Below, piece after piece: positions 18,067 to 29,002 of a stretch of DNA of 64,000 nucleotides. The translations under genes were made by a program, and so were the position numbers. The notes beneath the pieces are model-generated. The model ran no database searches and was not told where the DNA came from. It saw nothing but the letters and a program-made list of their open reading frames with translations. The stretch comes from Alloboseaceae bacterium BT-24-1 (lineage in GTDB: Bacteria; Pseudomonadota; Alphaproteobacteria; Rhizobiales; Beijerinckiaceae), in the NCBI GenBank assembly GCA_025846845.1, contig JAOYTL010000012.1, positions 186,001-250,000 of the forward strand, written 5' to 3'. Position 1 is the stretch's first letter. Each line of letters starts with the position of its first letter.

Positions 18067-18849
18067 GTGGGCGAAGAGGTCATCACCCGACGCGAGGGCG
18101 CGGCGCTGATCGTCACGATCAATCGCGAGAGCCGCCGCAATGCCTTGAATGAAGCCGTTGCCGAGGGAATCGTCGTCGCACTCGACCAGGCCGAGGCCGA
18201 CCCCGCCGTGCGTGCCGTCATCCTGACGGGAGCCGGCGACAAGGCATTCTGCGCCGGCGGCGACCTCAAGCCGAATGCCGACGGAACGCCCTTCACCATC
18301 GAGGCCTCCGATCCCCGCCACTACGTCGCCCGTTTGCTGCGCCGGATGGATGCCTGCCGGCTGCCGCTGGTGGCGCGGGTGAACGGCCATGCTCTCGCCG
18401 GCGGCTTCGGCCTGATCTGCGCCTGTGATCTGGTGGTGGCGCGCGACGACGCCCTGCTCGGCGTGACCGAGGTCAAGGTCGGGCTCTTCCCGATGATGAT
18501 CCTGCCCTATCTGATGCGTGTGCTGCCCTACCGGCGGCTGATGGAGTTCTGCCTCACCGGCGAGACCATCAGGGCCGGCGATCCGGAAGCTGCCGCGATC
18601 GTCAACTACGCCGTGCCGGCAGATGAGCTCAATGCGAAGACGGGCTGGCTGGTCGGCCGCCTCGTCGACAAATCGCCGACCGGCATTCGCCTGGGCAAGC
18701 AGAGCCTCGCCAAGATTCGCGAGATGTCGACCGACGCGGCGCTCGAATACGCCCAGTTCATGCTCGCCAACATGGCCCGCACCGAGGATGCGCGCGAGGG
18801 CTTCGCCGCCTTTGCCGAAAAGCGTCCGCCGGCCTGGACCGGGCGATGA
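18067..18849 (+). CDS. Enoyl-CoA hydratase/isomerase family protein
   Basis: A 260-aa crotonase-fold enzyme. ALIVTINRESRRNALNEAV, the oxyanion-hole segment GAGDKAFCAGGDLKPN and VNGHALAGGFGLICACDLVVA identify the family. It begins with GTG at 18067 behind a GGGATGG stretch. First gene of the rightward operon; its stop overlaps the start of the AtuA-like gene by four bases. In Liu and Atu pathways the hydratase acts after carboxylation (methylglutaconyl- or isohexenylglutaconyl-CoA), and by context this gene could fill that step. Confidence 0.9.
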   Translation: MGEEVITRREGAALIVTINRESRRNALNEAVAEGIVVALDQAEADPAVRAVILTGAGDKAFCAGGDLKPNADGTPFTIEASDPRHYVARLLRRMDACRLPLVARVNGHALAGGFGLICACDLVVARDDALLGVTEVKVGLFPMMILPYLMRVLPYRRLMEFCLTGETIRAGDPEAAAIVNYAVPADELNAKTGWLVGRLVDKSPTGIRLGKQSLAKIREMSTDAALEYAQFMLANMARTEDAREGFAAFAEKRPPAWTGR

Positions 18850-20671
18850 GCGCCATGCGCGAGAGCATCCGCATCGGCTGCGGCGCCGGCTTCTGGGGCG
18901 ACAGCCCGGAAGGGCCGCGCCAGCTCGTGCGCCAGGGCGGCATCGACTATCTCGTGCTCGACTATCTGGCCGAAATCACCATGTCGATCCTCGCCCGGAT
19001 GAAGGCGAAGAATTCGGCGCTCGGCTATGCCACCGACTTCGTCTCGCTGGTGATGAAGCCGCTCGCCCGCGAGATCGCGGAAAAGCGCATCCGCGTCGTC
19101 ACCAATGCCGGCGGCGTCAATCCGGAAGCCTGCCGCGACGCCCTGCTCGCCGCCTTCAAGGAGGTCGGCGTCGACCTCAAGGTCGCGATCGTCAGCGGCG
19201 ACGATCTTTCGGGCGAGGCCGAGCGCCTGCGTACAGCAGGCGTCAGCGAGATGTTCTCGGGCGCGCCCTTCCCCGACAGGATCGCCAGCATCAACGCCTA
19301 TCTCGGCGCCTTCCCGATCGCGGCCGCGCTCGCAGCCGGCGCCGATGTCGTGGTGACCGGGCGCTGCGTCGACTCGGCCGTGGTGCTCGGCCCGCTGATC
19401 CATGAATTCGGCTGGACGGCCGGGGATTACGACCGCCTCTCAGCCGGCAGCCTCGCCGGCCATATCCTCGAATGCGGCGCGCAGGCGACCGGCGGCATCG
19501 TCACCGACTGGCGCGCGGTCGCAGGCGACTGGGCCGATATGGGCTTCCCGGTCGCCGATTGCCGCGCCGATGGCAGCTTCGAGATCGGCAAGCCCGAGGG
19601 TACCGGCGGGCGCATCAGCCCAGCGACCATCGCCGAGCAGGTCGTCTACGAGGTCGGCGATCCCGCCGCCTATATGCTTCCGGATGTCACTTGCGACTGG
19701 TCACAGGTGAAACTCGAAGCCTCAGGTCCGGACCGCGTCCGGGTCTCCGGCGCGCGCGGACGGGCGCCGTCCGCGAGCTACAAGGTCAGCGCCACCTATC
19801 CCGACGGCTATCGCTGCGCGACGACGATGATGATCGTTGGCGATGACGCGGCCGAGCGGGCGGAAGCGGTCGCGAAGGCGATCCTTGCCCGCTGCGGCCG
19901 ATTGATCCGCGCGGCCGGCTTTCCCGATTTCGCCGAGACTTCAGTCGAGACGCTCGGTGCCGAGGCGAGCTATGGCGCGCAGAGCCGGACGCGGGCGACG
20001 CGCGAGGTCGTGCTCAAGATCGGCGTGCGCCATCCCGCCAAGGAGGCGCTGCAGATCTTCGCCCGCGAGATCTACCCGGCCGCGACCGCGATGGCGCAGA
20101 GCCTGACCGGCTTCGCCGGCGGCCGGCCCGAGCCGCAGCCGGTGATCAGGCTGTTCTCCTTCCTGATCGACAAGGCCGAACTGAATCCAACTGTGAGCCT
20201 TGGCGAGACGAACCTGCCGGTGCCGGCGCATATCCCGTCGGCGGCCACGAACGCGCCCTCGCCTGTCGCCGCGGACGTCCCGGAAATAGCCGCCGGCGAG
20301 ACGGCTAACGTGCCGCTCGTCGCCCTCGCCTTCGGCCGCAGCGGCGACAAGGGTGACATCGCCAATATCGGCGTAATCGCGCGCGATGCCGTCTTCATGC
20401 CCTGGTTGCGCCGCGCGCTGACGCCGGAGGCGGTCGGCAGGCACTTCGCCCACCACGTCCAGGGCAAAGTCGAGCGCTTCGACTGGCCGGGCTTAGGGGG
20501 CTTCAACCTCGTCATGCACCGGGCGCTCGGCGGCGGCGGCATCGCTTCGCTGCGCCACGACCCGCAGGGCAAGGCGATGGCGCAGGTGCTGATGAGCCTG
20601 CCGGTGCCGGTGCCTTCCGCCTGGCTCGCACCGGGCGGCCCCCTTCACGGCTTCAGGACCACAGGCGACGC

Positions 20672-20675
<4 letters not shown>
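18846..20675 (+). CDS. Acyclic terpene utilisation AtuA family protein (DUF1446)
   Basis: A 609-aa protein. Residues about 8-450 form the AtuA/DUF1446 domain, starting IRIGCGAGFWGDSPEG and including VVTNAGGVNPEACRDAL and VVTGRCVDSAVVLGPL. From about residue 505 a small AtuA-like C-terminal domain follows, with AFGRSGDKGDIANIGVIAR and RFDWPGLGGFNLVMHRALGGGG. The biochemical role of AtuA is not known, but in Pseudomonas it is required for citronellol/geraniol degradation and lies next to geranyl-CoA carboxylase genes. The four-base overlaps with both neighbours show tight translational coupling with the carboxylase. Confidence 0.88.
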
Positions 20676-22171
<1,496 letters not shown>

Positions 22172-22173
22172 GC

Positions 22174-22671
22174 ATGGTCCTCAAGCTCGACCTCGACGGC
22201 ACCGTCCACCACGTCACCATCCTGGCGCGTCGGCCGCATCTCGTGCTCTCAGTCGACGGTCGTCGCCATGTCGTCGAGGCCCTCGACGAAGCCGGCGACG
22301 GCAGCCGCCGGCTGACCGTAGACGGCGCGCCGGTCTCCTTCGCCCGCGCCGGCAGCGCCGACGGCGCCATCATCCGCTTGGATGGGCGCAGCTTTGCGCT
22401 GCGCCGGCGCGATGCCGCGGAAGCCTCGGCCGCAGGCGGCGGCGCGAACGTGGTGCGCGCGCCGATGCCGGGCACGGTCATCGTGGTCCACAAGCGCGTC
22501 GGCGACAGCGTCCAGCGCGGCGAGACCATCGTCACCATCGAAAGCATGAAGCTGCAGATGAAACTCGATGCGCCGCGCGACGGCGAGATCGCCGAGATCG
22601 CGGCGCGCGAGGGCGAAGGCTTCGACAAGGACGCCGTCCTCGCCCGTCTCGTCGCTACGGCGGAAGGCTGA
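22174..22671 (+). CDS. Biotin carboxyl carrier protein of the acyl-CoA carboxylase
   Basis: A 165-aa protein whose C-terminal 75 residues are a biotinyl domain: VRAPMPGTVIVVHKRVGDSVQRGE followed by ESMKLQMKLDAP. The predicted biotinylated residue is Lys126 in ESMKL; most carriers have AMKM, so Ser124 and Leu127 are variations. The N-terminal 90 residues probably contact the carboxylase subunits, replacing the bridging region of a fused alpha subunit. It lies directly between the biotin carboxylase and carboxyltransferase genes. Confidence 0.9.
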   Translation: MVLKLDLDGTVHHVTILARRPHLVLSVDGRRHVVEALDEAGDGSRRLTVDGAPVSFARAGSADGAIIRLDGRSFALRRRDAAEASAAGGGANVVRAPMPGTVIVVHKRVGDSVQRGETIVTIESMKLQMKLDAPRDGEIAEIAAREGEGFDKDAVLARLVATAEG

Positions 22672-22675
22672 CCCG

Positions 22676-24283
22676 ATGTCCAGACTGCAATCGTCGATCA
22701 ACACCGCCTCGGCCGATTTCCGCCGCAACGAGGCGCATAACCGCCGCCTCGTCGCCGAGTTCAAGGCGAAGCAGGAGGCGGCGCGCCATGCCCGCCCGCA
22801 GCGCGACCTCGACCGGCTCGCCCGCCAGCAGAAGATGCCGCAGCGCAAGCGCATCGAGATACTGCTCGACCCCGGCACGCCCTTCCTGGAGCTCTCCTCG
22901 CTCGCGGCCAACATGGCCTATGGCGGGGAATCGCCCTCGGCCAGCTCGATCGTCGGCATCGGCATGGTCTCCGGCCGCGAGGTCATGATCCGTGCCGACG
23001 ATCCGACCGTGAAGGGCGGCGCCTGGTATCCCCTCACGGTCAAGAAGATCGTCCGCGCCCTCGATATCGCCATGGAGAACCGGCTGCCGGTCGTCCATCT
23101 CTGTGATTCGGCCGGCGGCTTCCTGCAGCTCCAGTCGGAGCTGTTCCCCGACCGCTATATGGGCGGGCGGATCTTCCGCAACCAGTCGATGCTGTCGAAG
23201 ATGGGCGTGAAGCAGCTCGCTCTGGTCTTCGGCCATTGCACCGCCGGCGGCGCCTATATCCCCGGCCTATCCGACTACAGCGTCATCGTGCGCGGCACCG
23301 GCGCGGTCTTCCTCGGCGGTCCACCGCTCGTGAAGGCGGCGACCGGCGAGGACGTCACGGTCGAGGAACTCGGCGGTGCCGAGATGCACACCAGCGTCTC
23401 GGGTACCTGCGATTACCCCGCCGACAGCGAAGAGCACGCCATCGAGATCGGCCGCGACATCGTCTCGCAATGGGACCGGCTGCCGCGCTGGGAGGCGCAG
23501 CGCGAGGCACCGGAGGAGCCGTTCTACGATCCCGCCGAGATCTACGGGATCGTTCCCGACGCCATCAAGAAAGCCTTCGACATGCGCGAGATCATCGCCC
23601 GCATCGTCGATGGCAGCCGCTTCCATGAATACAAGCCGAACTACGGCACGACGCTGGTCTGCGGCTTCGCCAACATCTGGGGCTTCAAGGTCGGGATCCT
23701 CGCCAATAACGGCGTGCTCTTCAACGATTCCTCGATCAAGGGCGCCCATTTCATCGAGCTCTGCAACCAGAACAACACCCCGCTGGTCTTCCTGCAGAAC
23801 ATCACCGGCTACATGGTCGGGCGCGAATACGAGCGGCGCGGCATCACCAAGGACGGCGCCAAGATGATCATGGCGCAGAGCTGCTCGCGGGTGCCGAAGT
23901 TCACCGTGATGTGCAACGGCTCCTTCGGCGCCGGCAATTACGGCATGTGCGGGCGTGCCTTCGACGGGCGCTTCCTGTTCTCCTGGCCGAACCACCAGAT
24001 CGGCGTGATGGGCGGCGACCAGGCGGCGAACACGCTGGCCGAGGTCAAGGCCAACCAGATGAAGCGCAATGGCGGCGCGGTCGACAAAGGCGAGATCGAC
24101 CGGCTCTGGGACGAGACGCGCAAGGCCTATCAGGAGCAGCTCTCGGCCTATTACTCGACCTCGGAACTCTGGGACGACGGCATCATCGACCCGCTCGATA
24201 CCCGCAACGCTTTGGGTGTGGCGATCTCGGCCTCGCTCAACGCCCCGCTCGGCCCGCCCGGCTATGGCGTCTTCAGGTTCTGA
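22676..24283 (+). CDS. Acyl-CoA carboxylase carboxyltransferase subunit (methylcrotonyl/geranyl-CoA type)
   Basis: A 535-aa carboxyltransferase with both crotonase-like halves, which moves CO2 from carboxybiotin to the acyl-CoA. Family landmarks are HLCDSAGGFLQLQSELFPD, FGHCTAGGAYIPGLSDY, ITGYMVGREYERRGITKDGA and GSFGAGNYGMCGRAFDGRF. This is the MccB/LiuB/AtuC clade rather than AccD or PccB by eye. ATG 22676 sits 4 bases after the carrier stop; an upstream frame overlaps the carrier gene. Distinguishing methylcrotonyl-, geranyl- or another enoyl-CoA as substrate needs a tree and pocket comparison. Confidence 0.92.
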   Translation: MSRLQSSINTASADFRRNEAHNRRLVAEFKAKQEAARHARPQRDLDRLARQQKMPQRKRIEILLDPGTPFLELSSLAANMAYGGESPSASSIVGIGMVSGREVMIRADDPTVKGGAWYPLTVKKIVRALDIAMENRLPVVHLCDSAGGFLQLQSELFPDRYMGGRIFRNQSMLSKMGVKQLALVFGHCTAGGAYIPGLSDYSVIVRGTGAVFLGGPPLVKAATGEDVTVEELGGAEMHTSVSGTCDYPADSEEHAIEIGRDIVSQWDRLPRWEAQREAPEEPFYDPAEIYGIVPDAIKKAFDMREIIARIVDGSRFHEYKPNYGTTLVCGFANIWGFKVGILANNGVLFNDSSIKGAHFIELCNQNNTPLVFLQNITGYMVGREYERRGITKDGAKMIMAQSCSRVPKFTVMCNGSFGAGNYGMCGRAFDGRFLFSWPNHQIGVMGGDQAANTLAEVKANQMKRNGGAVDKGEIDRLWDETRKAYQEQLSAYYSTSELWDDGIIDPLDTRNALGVAISASLNAPLGPPGYGVFRF

Positions 24284-24897
24284 TGGCCATGCCGGGAGCG
24301 CTCCGCCTCTATCTCGATTTCGCCTCGCCCTATTCCTATTTCGCGCTTCGTCCGCTGGCGCGCTTGGCTGAAGAGCATGGCCGGGCGCTGGAGCTACGGC
24401 CGATCCTGCTCTGGGCGGTGTTCAAGCAGCAGGGCGTCGTCAATCCGCTGGAGACGCCGGCGCGGCGGCGCTACTTCCTCGAGGACGTGACCCGCTCGGC
24501 AGAATTCTTCGGCCTGCCCTTCCGTATCCCTGAGCCGCTGCAGATCTCGGCCCATCTCGCCGGCCGGCTCTACTATGCCTGGACCGCAACACGGCCGCAG
24601 GACGGGCTGCGGCTGGCGAGCGAGATCTTCGAGGCCTTCTTCGCGAGGGGCGAGACCATCGCCGACCCGGCCGTGCTCGCCGCCCTGCCCTGCCTCGCGG
24701 GTGAGACTCCGGCGGCGATCCGCGCCATGATCGACGGGGCCGAGGGCCGCCAGCGCCTCGGTGAGGCGGTGGACGAGGCCTGCGCGGCGAACGTGATCGG
24801 CGTGCCCTTCGTCACGCTGGACGGCGAGAGCTTCTTCGGCGCCGACCGCCTGCCGCAGATCGCCTGGCGGCTGCAGCATCCGCGGAGCACGGCGTAG
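24283..24897 (+). CDS. DsbA-family protein, 2-hydroxychromene-2-carboxylate isomerase type
   Basis: A 204-aa thioredoxin-fold protein of the HCCA isomerase/kappa-GST class. It opens LRLYLDFASPYSYFALRPLARLA, where Ser replaces the redox Cys pair, and ends with NVIGVPFVTLDGESFFGADRLPQI, the cis-Pro and substrate region. Known relatives isomerise aromatic ring-cleavage products using glutathione. The start overlaps the carboxyltransferase stop (TGATG), so it is part of the operon. Its step in an acyl-CoA pathway is unclear. Confidence 0.87.
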   Translation: MAMPGALRLYLDFASPYSYFALRPLARLAEEHGRALELRPILLWAVFKQQGVVNPLETPARRRYFLEDVTRSAEFFGLPFRIPEPLQISAHLAGRLYYAWTATRPQDGLRLASEIFEAFFARGETIADPAVLAALPCLAGETPAAIRAMIDGAEGRQRLGEAVDEACAANVIGVPFVTLDGESFFGADRLPQIAWRLQHPRSTA

Positions 24898-24949
24898 GTA
24901 CATGTCTATGCGGATCGTTCCAAGCGGGCGGGTGCAGGCACAACCTCCT

Positions 24950-25108
24950 CCCTTCCCCCTTGTGGGGAAGGGTATGGGGATGGGGGTGGTGCCGCTTGGT
25001 GATCGTCAGCAGAATGCGGAGTTGGCAGCAGCGGCAGCGCCATCGGGTTCTGCCGATCGTTCTGGCTTTACGACCCCCACCCCTGCCCCTCCCCACAAGG
25101 GGGAGGGG
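24950..25108. repeat. Pair of inverted REP-like hairpins
   Basis: CCCTTCCCC (24950-24958) with GGGGAAGGG (24964-24972), and CCCCTCCCC (25086-25094) with GGGGAGGGG (25100-25108). The loops are CTTGT and ACAAG, so the two are inverted copies, and each matches one of the hairpins at 10571-10717. They fill most of the gap between the isomerase and transglutaminase-like genes; no open frame there looks coding. Confidence 0.7.
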
Positions 25109-25179
25109 TTCGCCTGGGCCTGTCATCGATGCGGACGAAGCGAACCGATAGAGGTGGCTTAGATGAAAGGCTGTGAACG

Positions 25180-25863
25180 ATGAGCGACGACAGGCTCGCC
25201 GGGGCGCTCAAGGCCACGCCCTTCATCGACGCCAATGCGCCGGCGGTCCGCGCCTTTGTCGAAGACCATGCCGGCACAGGTCCGGACCGCTTTCGCGCCG
25301 TGCGGCTCTATTACGCCGTCCGCGACGCGATCCCCTACGACCTGCGCTATTTCGGCATCGAGCGCGGCATCTTCGTCGCCTCGCGCTGCCTCGAGGCGAA
25401 GGGCTCGTTCTGCGTGCCCAAGGCAGTGGCGCTCGCTGCAGTTTGCCGCGCCGCCGGCATTCCGGCCCGCGTCGGTTTCGCCGATGTGCGCAACCACCTG
25501 GCCTCGCCGCGCATCCTCGAACTGATGGGCAGCGACGTCTTCCGCTGGCACGCCTATACGCTGCTCCATCTCGAAGGCCGCTGGGTCAAGGCGACGCCGG
25601 CCTTCGACCTTGCCTTCTGCGCCCGCTTCGGCGTCGAGCCGCTCGATTTCGACGGCGCTACGGACTCGATCTTCCAGCCCTTCGATGCGGAAGGGCGCAA
25701 GCACATGGACTATGTGCTCGACCGCGGCGACCATGACGAGATGCCGTTCGAGGCCTTCCGCGACGCGATGCAGGAGGCCTATCCGCGCCTGATCACGGCG
25801 ATGGCGGCCGAGCGCGCGACGCTCGCGGGCAAATCCCAGCCGAAGCCTGCTTCGGCTGGGTAG
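25180..25863 (+). CDS. Transglutaminase-like domain protein
   Basis: A 227-aa protein with the papain-like triad of the transglutaminase fold: Cys78 in GSFCVPKAVALAAVCRAAGIPARVGF, His124 in FRWHAYTLLHLEGRW and Asp143 in KATPAFD. There is no leader peptide, so it should be cytoplasmic. Many such proteins are peptidases or amidases rather than cross-linkers. It is the last gene of the rightward direction before the Na/Pi transporter and is separated from the carboxylase operon by palindromic repeats, so membership in the pathway is uncertain. Confidence 0.82.
   Translation: MSDDRLAGALKATPFIDANAPAVRAFVEDHAGTGPDRFRAVRLYYAVRDAIPYDLRYFGIERGIFVASRCLEAKGSFCVPKAVALAAVCRAAGIPARVGFADVRNHLASPRILELMGSDVFRWHAYTLLHLEGRWVKATPAFDLAFCARFGVEPLDFDGATDSIFQPFDAEGRKHMDYVLDRGDHDEMPFEAFRDAMQEAYPRLITAMAAERATLAGKSQPKPASAG
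25835..25860 (+). terminator. Perfect stem-loop at the end of the transglutaminase-like gene
   Basis: CCCAGCCGAAGC (25835-25846) pairs fully with GCTTCGGCTGGG (25849-25860). The hairpin lies within the last codons and ends just before the stop codon; it has no T run. It may act in termination or 3'-end protection of the rightward transcript. Confidence 0.45.
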
Positions 25864-26122
25864 TCGTCGCTGCGGCGCAGGCCCTGATCTCAATTCTTCC
25901 ACACTGACCAGATAGGAAGACGGCTTCGCCAGCGTTGTCGTGGATCGCCACGGCCGCTGGCTGTTGCGCTTTTGGGCGTGCGACGACCGGTTTCCGTTCC
26001 AGAGCGCATACGAGAGAAGTAGACCATTCCCGCTGCCGATTTTATAAGACGGCTAACAAATTTGGCGGCATAATCCGCCGCCTAATTCCTCCGATTCCCG
26101 CCGAAGGAGCGCCCTCCCCACG
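25864..26122. other. Intergenic region without a recognisable gene
   Basis: These 259 bases carry short open frames with no recognisable similarity. The only structure seen is the inverted repeat GGCGG (26064-26068) with CCGCC (26075-26079) in an AT-rich setting about 50 bases before the Na/Pi gene. It could be part of that gene's promoter. Confidence 0.4.
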
Positions 26123-27841
26123 ATGAACGCCGCCGAGAGCACCACAGCCATCCTGATCCACCTCGCCGGCTCTGTGGCGCTGCTGATCTGGGCGGTCCGG
26201 CTGGTGCGAACCGGCGCGACCCGGGCGTTCGGATCGTCGCTGCGGCAGGCGATCGCGCGCTTCACCGGCAACCGCGTCTCGGCAATGGCGAGCGGGGCGG
26301 TCGTCACCCTGATCCTGCAGAGCTCGACGGCGACGACGCTGCTGCTCTCCTCCTTCGCCGGCCAGGCCCTGATCGGCCTGCCGATGGCCTTCGCCGTGCT
26401 GCTCGGCGCCAATATCGGCACCGCGCTTGCCGCCTTCCTGGTCTCGTTCGAGCTCGGCTGGATCTGGGGCGCCTGCCTCGCCGTCGGCGTCACGCTCTAT
26501 CTCGCCAACGAGGCGATGAACCGGGCCCGCAATATCGGCCGCCTGATCGTCGGCATCGGGCTGATCCTGCTCTCGCTCGCCGAGCTCAAGACCGCCTCGG
26601 CGCCATTGGCGCAGTCGCCGGTTTTCCGCACGGTGTTCGAGGCGCTGGCCAGCGAGCCCCTGCTCGCCATCGCGCTCACGGTCGCGGCGACCTGGCTGAC
26701 CCATTCGAGCCTCGCCATCGTCCTGCTGATCGCCTCGTTCTGGGCCGGCGGGCTGTTCCCGGCCCCAACAGCGCTGATCCTGATCGTCGGCGCCAATCTC
26801 GGCAATGCGCTGGTGCCGGTGATCGACCAGCTCGGCGCGCCGGTCGTGCAGCGCCGCGTCGCGCTCGCCAACCTCTTGACGCGCATGATTATCGCGCTCG
26901 TCGTGATCCCCTTCGCCAAGCCGCTGGCGGGGTGGTTCTCGCAGCTGTCGCAGAACCCCGCGCGTCTTGCAGTCGAGATCCATCTGGCGCTGAACATCAT
27001 CGGCGCCCTCGCCTTCCTGCCCTTCACCGGTCCGATCGCCGCGCTGGTCACACGGATGACCCCGGCGGCGCCCGAGGCCGAGCAGCGCACGCGGCCGCTC
27101 TATCTCGACCCCAGCCTGCTCGACAGCCCGTCGGAAGCGCTCGCCAGCGCGCAGCGCGAGACGCTGCATCTCGGCGACCGCGTCGGCGCCATGCTGAAGG
27201 ACCTTCTGATCCTGCTGGAGCAGGACAAGCTCGCGCTCTCGCGCGAGATCGCCGCGGCCGATGATGGCGTCGACACGATCCACGAAGCGATCAAGCTCTA
27301 TCTCGTCCAGCTCTCGCGCCGCCCGCTCTGCGAGGAGGACAGCAGGCGCCTGTTCGAGATCATCACGGCGACCACCAATCTCGAGCATATCGGCGACATC
27401 ATCGACAAGAACCTGCGGGAACTCGCGGAGAAGAAGATCCGCAAGCGCTACCGCTTCTCGGAAGAAGGTCTCGCCGAGATCCGCGACTTCCACGCCAGAG
27501 TCAGCCACAGCCTGCAGCTTTCGCTCAACGTGCTGGCCTCGCGCGACATCACCCTCGCCCGCCAGCTCTTCGACGAGAAGAGCGCGATGCGGGTCGCCGA
27601 GCGCATGGCGACCGAGAAGCATTATGAGCGCCTGCGCAGCGGCGTGACCGAGTCGCTCGAGACCTCATCGATCCATCTCGACGTGCTGCGCGACCTGAAG
27701 CGCATCCACGGCCACATCACCTCGATCGCCTATCCGATCCTGGAAGCCGCCGACGAGCTTAGCGAGACCAGGCTGCGCAAGGCCGAGGAGCAGCCCGCCG
27801 ACGAGCGCTACGGCCTCGCTTTGCCGCATAAGCCGGCCTGA
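26123..27841 (+). CDS. Na/Pi cotransporter family protein with PhoU-like C-terminus
   Basis: A 572-aa membrane protein of the NptA/YjbB family, moving phosphate with sodium. The duplicated Na/Pi repeats with the QSSTATT-type motif are visible (LILQSSTATTLLLSSFAGQ, and THSSLAIVLLIASFWAGG in the second half). About 330 hydrophobic residues are followed by a soluble PhoU-like helical domain with TTNLEHIGDIIDKNLRELAEKK. The family exports or balances phosphate; regulation cannot be seen. It stands alone between the catabolic cluster and the LysR gene. Confidence 0.92.
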   Translation: MNAAESTTAILIHLAGSVALLIWAVRLVRTGATRAFGSSLRQAIARFTGNRVSAMASGAVVTLILQSSTATTLLLSSFAGQALIGLPMAFAVLLGANIGTALAAFLVSFELGWIWGACLAVGVTLYLANEAMNRARNIGRLIVGIGLILLSLAELKTASAPLAQSPVFRTVFEALASEPLLAIALTVAATWLTHSSLAIVLLIASFWAGGLFPAPTALILIVGANLGNALVPVIDQLGAPVVQRRVALANLLTRMIIALVVIPFAKPLAGWFSQLSQNPARLAVEIHLALNIIGALAFLPFTGPIAALVTRMTPAAPEAEQRTRPLYLDPSLLDSPSEALASAQRETLHLGDRVGAMLKDLLILLEQDKLALSREIAAADDGVDTIHEAIKLYLVQLSRRPLCEEDSRRLFEIITATTNLEHIGDIIDKNLRELAEKKIRKRYRFSEEGLAEIRDFHARVSHSLQLSLNVLASRDITLARQLFDEKSAMRVAERMATEKHYERLRSGVTESLETSSIHLDVLRDLKRIHGHITSIAYPILEAADELSETRLRKAEEQPADERYGLALPHKPA

Positions 27842-27923
27842 CCGGCACCGCCTGGGCTGGCGCCGCGTGCGCTTGACAGCCTGCCGGTTTGACCGAGCTT
27901 AAGGCCGAAGGCTCGGGGGCATC

Positions 27924-28859
27924 ATGGATCGCATCGACGCGATGAAAGTGTTCATCGCCGCACTGGACGAGGGCAGCCTCGCCGGGGCGGGACGCCTGCT
28001 CGGCCGTTCCCCGGCAGCGGTGAGCCGGGCCGTCGCCTTTCTCGAACAGCAAGCCGGCGCGCCGCTGCTGCACCGGACGACCCGCTCGATCCGATTGAGC
28101 GAGACCGGCGAGCGCTATGCTGCTGCCTGCCGCCGCGTCCTCGCCGACCTGCAGGAGCTCGACGCGGTCGGCGCCGGCGAGCAAGCCGCCCCACGCGGCA
28201 CCTTGACCATCACGGCGCCGCCGATCAGCGGCGAGGAGATCCTGCGCCCGATCGTCGATGCCTTCATTGAGGCCTTTCCGGCCGTATCGGTCAACCTCGT
28301 CCTGCTCTCGCGTGGCGCCAACCTGGTCGAGGAAGGCATCGACATCGCCCTGCGCATCCTCGACCTGCCGGATTCGGCGATGACGGCCATCCGTATCGGC
28401 GGCGAGGTCCGGACGGTGGTCGCGGCCTCGCCGCGCTATCTCAGCCAGCACCCACGCATCGACGAGCCGGGGGATTTGGCCGAGCACAACATCATCGCCT
28501 GCACCGATTTCGGGCGCGATGCCTGGGTCTTCCCGCCCGCGAAGGGCGGCTCCGTGTCCCGCTCCGTCCAGTTCAAGCCGCGGCTCACCGTCAACAGTGT
28601 CAGGGCGGCATTGGGGGCTGCGGTCGGCGGGCTCGGCGTGACGCGGCTGTTCACCTACCACGTCGCCGAGCGGGTGCAGGATGGTTCGCTCCAGCTCCTG
28701 CTGCGGGATGCCGAGCCGCCGGCCCGCCCGGTCAACCTGGTCATGCCGCAGGGCCGCTCGAACGTCCCCAAGGTCCGGGCCTTCCTCGACTTCGCCGTGC
28801 CGCGCCTGCGGGCCGACTTCGCGCGGCTCTCGGCCGAGTCGGGCGTGATGCGCTCCTGA
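27924..28859 (+). CDS. LysR family transcriptional regulator
   Basis: A 311-aa LTTR. The N-terminal winged helix is clear: MKVFIAALDEGSLAGAGRLLGRSPAAVSRAVAFLEQQAGAPLLHRTTRSIRLSETGE. The effector domain begins near GTLTITAPPISGEEIL. It is followed in the same direction by an SDR, a tautomerase and a nitronate monooxygenase gene, which it may control, though LTTRs more often act on divergent genes. A TTGACA sequence at 27873-27878 could be its -35 box. Confidence 0.9.
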   Translation: MDRIDAMKVFIAALDEGSLAGAGRLLGRSPAAVSRAVAFLEQQAGAPLLHRTTRSIRLSETGERYAAACRRVLADLQELDAVGAGEQAAPRGTLTITAPPISGEEILRPIVDAFIEAFPAVSVNLVLLSRGANLVEEGIDIALRILDLPDSAMTAIRIGGEVRTVVAASPRYLSQHPRIDEPGDLAEHNIIACTDFGRDAWVFPPAKGGSVSRSVQFKPRLTVNSVRAALGAAVGGLGVTRLFTYHVAERVQDGSLQLLLRDAEPPARPVNLVMPQGRSNVPKVRAFLDFAVPRLRADFARLSAESGVMRS

Positions 28860-28878
28860 ACGTCCACCCTTCCGCACT

Positions 28879-28916
28879 GCGGTTGAATGCCTACCGGACA
28901 GCGAGCATTCAGCCGC
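28879..28916 (+). other. Inverted repeat between LysR and SDR genes
   Basis: GCGGTTGAATGC (28879-28890) and GCATTCAGCCGC (28905-28916) form a 12-base stem with one mismatch around 14 bases. It may end the LysR transcript or serve as an operator for the SDR gene 86 bases downstream; there is no T run. Confidence 0.35.
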
Positions 28917-29002
28917 AAGGCGAAACACTCCAGATTCCTCGTCATCAGGCCCATGGCCCGGCAGCGGCACGTCCGTTCGCTGCCGAAGCAACGAGGATCA
29001 TC

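Noticed and set aside
25935..26126. A 63-codon reading frame before the Na/Pi gene
   Set aside because: No ribosome site, no recognisable similarity and an unusual composition; not convincing as a gene.
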